Made by a program: the position numbers and the translations under genes. 64,000 nt of DNA from Isoetes taiwanensis. Lineage: Eukaryota; Streptophyta; Lycopodiopsida; Isoetales; Isoetaceae. Location of the stretch: positions 1,530,116 to 1,594,115 of the forward strand of contig JAJEKV010000100.1 in assembly GCA_021234155.1 (NCBI GenBank), given 5' to 3'. Shown here piece by piece: positions 59,733 to 64,000 of the stretch (position 1 is the first letter of the stretch; each line of letters opens with the position of its first letter). The notes beneath the pieces are model-generated. The model searched no databases. It was not told the origin of the DNA and worked only from the letters and a program-made list of their open reading frames with translations.

Positions 59733-62359
59733 TGGAATGCCATGCCATGGCATGGTGCCTTGCTATCGTTCCTATAAAATCTCTGTAGCTTGGTTTCTCA
59801 GCTGATTTTCTGGCATCAATGGAGCGCTGCTTGGCGATGGCGCATAAGCTTGGTGATGGCATATCAAAGCGATGGCCTTTTAGCGGCAACCATTTGAGGC
59901 TGGAGTTGGGACCGGCAACCTCTATTACGAAGGTAATTTAGCCGCTACTCTATTCCTCTCTTCATTCTAGCTCTAAAACAATCCATTACACAGGGCCCTC
60001 TGCAATCTTTCGCTTCTACGGGGCTGAAGACGAAATCAATGGAGCCGAAATCAATGGAGCGGGTTGTTTTTTTCGCTATAAGGGCGATAAGTCACCTCGG
60101 CAAATATATTCCTTTGCAAATGAGCCTCATTTTTGCGATGCGACTATGTTGGGCTTGCTATTTGAGCCTGCAATTCTACCCCGGGTTCTCCTTCTTTGTT
60201 GTTGCTATTTAGTTCTTCCCTTTTATTTTCTTTACAATTATAACTTTGATTCTTTTATACTCTGAGGAGGCATACCAAGGAAATTTAGAGGCATAAGAAG
60301 GAAATTTAGCATCTTCTGTGAAACTACACCTCACGGAAAATATGGAAGCTTCAGGCTGGTTATGGCAAGTACCTTCCAACTCTAGATGTATTTGCTATGC
60401 CATTCATGTAGCTCTTGTTTAAAAAGCGGAGACTCCCTTTTGAGAAAATCTTGGTCGGACTAGCTTGCGGTCAAAAGTGCCATTAAAACATTCGTTTCAC
60501 GAAACTCAACCATCGAAAACAATCAGGTATTATTGGAGGTTTTTTACGTATTTTTAAAGTTAGAAAACGAAAGGAGATCCAACATAGCTTGAGAAGTATA
60601 TCTCCAACATAGCTTGAGTAAAATAGCTTTCCAATCTTTTACGCTACAAGGTATGTGAGTTTATATCTTTTATATGTCGGATCTTGGTACAATTTACATG
60701 AGCCTTAGTAGACCTTAAAGTAAAAAGAAGTTATCTTTTCATACTTTATTGCATGGCGGGGAAGGTATTGCATCACGGGGACGGAGGTAGAGGTGATTGG
60801 TTTAAGGCTGCATTAATGTTTACATTTTATTATGTACTTAGCTACAAGTGCAAAGTCAATACTTTCTTTTATAAGATGTTTCTATCTGAATTTGTTTTGA
60901 TATTTATGTACTTACAAGTGCAAGGTTGGTCTTTGTGTAAGATTTACCATTGTTTATGAGTTTTGGAAATGGTTGGGGTTCAAATCCCCTTGCTCCCTGA
61001 AAGCATGCATTGACATTGACGTAATAAGTACAATACAAAAAAAACCATCCACATTCTTTAATAGTTTGTTAAATACTCTTGAAATGCTTTAAACAACAAA
61101 ACATTACTCCTTAATAGATTTTAGTTAAATAAAGTTAAATAAAGTTTAAACAACAAAGTGTTACTGGTTATCATCATTGGTTTATAAATGATAACCATGA
61201 AGATAATGCATAACAAAACCATGCACATTTGGAATAAACTATTACTAATAATACTAGTAATTTGAATCTAACTCATTGCGAACCATGTAATTAGCCATGC
61301 TAGTTCACCACAATAACCAACCACACTATAGAATCACATTAATAGAGCAGCATATTAAACCACATCCCCACCATCGTGTTATACCATAGGGATAAACCAT
61401 ACCATTAAAACACTGTAATATACCACATAAATTTACCAACATGTTATACCACTTTAAAAAACTCTACAAGGAAGCCATTAACAATTACCATACAATAACA
61501 CCACCCTAACAAACCTTACAAAATAACCCATTAGTGTAGCCTAATATGGTTTTTAATGATATCAACCCACAAACATGTATTGGTTTTGTACCTAATATGG
61601 TTTTTAATGATATCAACCCACAAACATGTATTGGTTTTGTAGAATGGTTTTCTAGTCACAACCATGGGAAAAACCATGTAGTGTTTTTAATTTTGGGTGC
61701 CTTGTGTTCTGCACCTCCTCAGTTGCTGCTTTGGTAAAATATCGAAGAAATTTATCATGTGCTTTGGGTTGTATTTAATCGTATCCTACCTCATCTTGTA
61801 TCCTGGTTGTATCTTAGTATTGATAATTCTTTCTACCATGCATGCCAATAATTTTGATTTGTAGGCAACATATAATTTTGGAGATTTAACAAGAATCTTT
61901 ATTGTATTATCGTTAATTCATGTATTATCGTTTTTCGGCCCGTGGATTGTGGCACATTTGGTAGCATGCTCGTGCTCGCCCATGTAGGGTCTTCCTCTGG
62001 TCAAACTGACCCCTGTTGACCCGATTTTGAAGGGGGTACTAGAAACCAATAACCATTGGTTAAAATAGTATTTTGGCATCTCTATCACCGTCGATTGTCC
62101 GCGATGTCTGATCCAATACAACTCAAGCGTATGAGCGAGGATTCCATCATCACATGAGCACGGGGAATCGAACCCAGTTCAATCAATGCTCAAGGATTAC
62201 GTAAAGCTTTGCTATGGGCACTGATTCTTGTAGGAGGTATGCGTTTTAGTATTCTCATCTTAGATGTATTTGGTTTGTTAAATTATTTTTAAAGTATTGT
62301 ATGGATTAAACAAACAGTCATGAGGACGAGAAGCAGAGGTGAGAACGATGCTGCTATCG
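59733..62359. other. Non-coding part of copy 2
   Basis: Counterpart of 32361-35008. It includes the 51-bp tandem pair (61541-61642) and the SINE-like unit (about 62030-62225, T-arm weakened). The stretch 61025-61320 is almost unchanged from copy 1. Confidence 0.5.
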
Positions 62360-62644
62360 GCTCCCCAAATTGACTAGATCAACCAAGAGGATTCGCTTGG
62401 GCGAATCCTTCAAATCGCAGGAGGATTCGCTTGAGTGAATCCTTAGCATTCGCTTAAGGGAATCCTCCAATCAAATCAGGCCAAAAATCCCTGCAGCATG
62501 CCTATAAAGTGCAAGCAGGCCTATGAACTGACAGGAGGATTTGCTCAAGGGAATCCTCCAAGCCAAGGAGGATTCGCTTGTGTGAATCCAGAGGATTCGC
62601 TTGAATGAATCCTCCTTGGCTGCTCTAGTCAATTTAGGGAGCCA
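62360..62644. mobile_element. MITE-like element, second copy
   Basis: Counterpart of 35009-35291 with both inverted ends and the internal GGATTCGC...GAATCC palindromes. The left end begins GGCTCCCCAAATTGAC, one G more than in copy 1, which restores symmetry with the right end. Confidence 0.65.
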
Positions 62645-64000
62645 ATAAAGTGGGAGAAGAAGAAGAAGAGTGACTAGCAGGAGGCAACATCCACAAAGCC
62701 CTTTCTTAAGGAATATTCCTCATCTGTAGATTCTCCAGGTGCTCTTAATCCCTGCCTTCGAGCTTCATCTCTAATATTCTCCTCTGATCTCTTTGAAAAA
62801 TGGAAAGGCTATATCAGTATTACAATTTGTTTTGAGCTTGGCTCCTTCAAATGATATGGATTTCAAAGGCGATATCTTTGCCCACGATCCTGCTGGCTCT
62901 TCTTTTTGACTAATGCCCCATACAATACTACGGCAAGGACCTCTTTTAGTGCCCCAAACTCTTGACAAGTTGATTCTAGGGCCCATCACAAAATTGGTGA
63001 GAAAATCGACCTAGTGGTGATACGACCCGGCAATTTTGCAATCCGCCATTCAACTTAATATGAAGCTAGTACTAACAACAAATCTCAAAAGGCAGGGCTA
63101 CAAACCAAAGAATTGAAGCTTCGGTTCGACATGAACAAGTTGAATTTTAAGCTAAGTTAGGGGTTTGGAAAGAATAGGTTGAGGATCTTTGGAGTGGGAA
63201 AGTCTGAAGCGATGTGAACAATACTATGGCAACCCATTTGCCATGGCCGAGAAGCATGTCCGGATCTCATAGAAGCCCATGGGCGGACACCGGCTTACCC
63301 TTTACGGCAGCCCAAGACAAATCAAAGCAGGATAACAACATATTAGGCTGGGGCGCTGATTCCGCCTCAGAGTGGAAGCGGCATGATGATTCGCTCGGAG
63401 GTAAGGAAGGCGAGTAAATTTGAAGGCTGCGACCCGGTTACCATGTTGTGGCGAATTTGGAGGCTTGGGTATTTGATTCGGGACCAGCTCCGCTCCAGCG
63501 GTCGGGACTCCACAGAATCCGCTTCCCAATTCCATGCCGCCATACAAAAAGCATCGAGCCAATCCAAATCTGAAAAAAAACACGCCCCTTCTCTAACACA
63601 ATTCCCGTCGGTTTCCAAACAAAACCGGGTGCCACCATCATCCAAATATGTATTTCAATACAATACCACATTTAACCTTCCACAATCATATCTTAGAAAA
63701 ATATTGTTTTTGATTGCGGACACATTATTGTAAATAGAATAGAATATGATTTTATCGTCCACGAAGACTAACTGGCCTATTGTAAATGAAAGTCTTAGGT
63801 AAATTTTGCCTCTATGGTAAAAATTCTGGTAGTCAGGTTGTGGTTTGCTTGTCCCAAGAACAATATTCCACATCTCTAGCAAGTGAGCTGGGAGAGTTTT
63901 TTTTAGACATATAATACTAGATGCAACGGGTGTTATCTTTCCACTTGCACGGAATAGTTGCAATTTTCAACAAAATCTACTCTAATTTCCCTTAAATACA
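62645..64000. other. Non-coding right end of copy 2
   Basis: Counterpart of 35292-36641. Open frames here (63214-63733 and antisense) are disrupted relative to copy 1 and are not supported as genes. Confidence 0.4.

Larger units (their letters stand above)
53918..64000 (+). repeat. Segmental duplication, copy 2 (continues beyond the window)
   Basis: Starts within the copia RNase H end (GTGATTGCACTCCAATACAA, then ATATTCACTAAAGGATTGAG), includes the copia 3' LTR, and follows copy 1 in order to the window end. Differences cluster in GC-rich patches and homopolymers; AT-rich blocks are often identical. It contains the same MITEs, tandem units and SINE-like unit as copy 1. Confidence 0.9.

Noticed and set aside
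26504-64000. The two 10-kb copies as LTRs of one giant retroelement
   Set aside because: They contain unrelated MITEs and a copia LTR, lack TG...CA ends and a primer site, and copy 2 starts inside a copia gene.

Overview
The window looks like nuclear DNA from a land plant with a large, repeat-rich genome. Evidence: spliced plant gene families (CASP-like membrane protein, class III peroxidase, PPR, PTPMT1-like phosphatase), a Ty1/copia element primed by initiator tRNA-Met, a nuclear-type 18S rRNA fragment, and long AT-rich stretches between genes. A fern or other non-seed plant would fit the DUF7869-type and DNA methyltransferase genes, but that is inference. Almost every gene carries frameshifts or stops. 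Some may be real decay and some may be consensus errors, because two 10-kb copies of one segment differ by many small indels.

Region 1-9.1 kb is the most unusual. On the minus strand lie a coiled-coil/RING-like ORF (1-1190) and a DUF7869-type, transposase-like gene (1325-3749). Divergent to them is a spliced plus-strand gene (4303-7963) joining an acidic N-terminal region, a ParB-like domain and a beta-class N4/N6 amino-methyltransferase. About 18 copies of a palindrome close to CTATGCGCGCATAG lie in introns and flanks of these genes and none was seen in their exons; in intron 1 of the methyltransferase gene they form an exact 40-bp array. The whole may be a large mobile element with its own DNA-modification module.

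Region 9.1-21.4 kb has a two-exon CASP-like gene (9462-10150), the cleanest gene here, then long non-coding DNA with foldback elements (11.1 kb, 12.2-12.7 kb) and an RPA-like fragment ending in a poly(A) tail (20.5-21.4 kb). Region 21.5-27.4 kb is a full copia element with both LTRs and a broken gag-pol.

Region 26.5-36.6 kb recurs directly at 53.9-64.0 kb. Both copies hold MITEs, a SINE-like unit, minisatellites and non-coding DNA. The second copy starts inside the copia RNase H region, so the duplication followed the copia insertion.

Region 37.9-45.3 kb carries a class III peroxidase gene (minus), a PPR pseudogene split by an inverted 18S rRNA fragment, and a truncated PTPMT1-like phosphatase pseudogene. 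Region 47.3-53.9 kb is GC-richer and carries two units that share TATA-box architecture and hairpin repeats. The first encodes a highly charged protein that starts MARTK and ends in a complete histone H3/CENH3-like fold; the second is not recognised.
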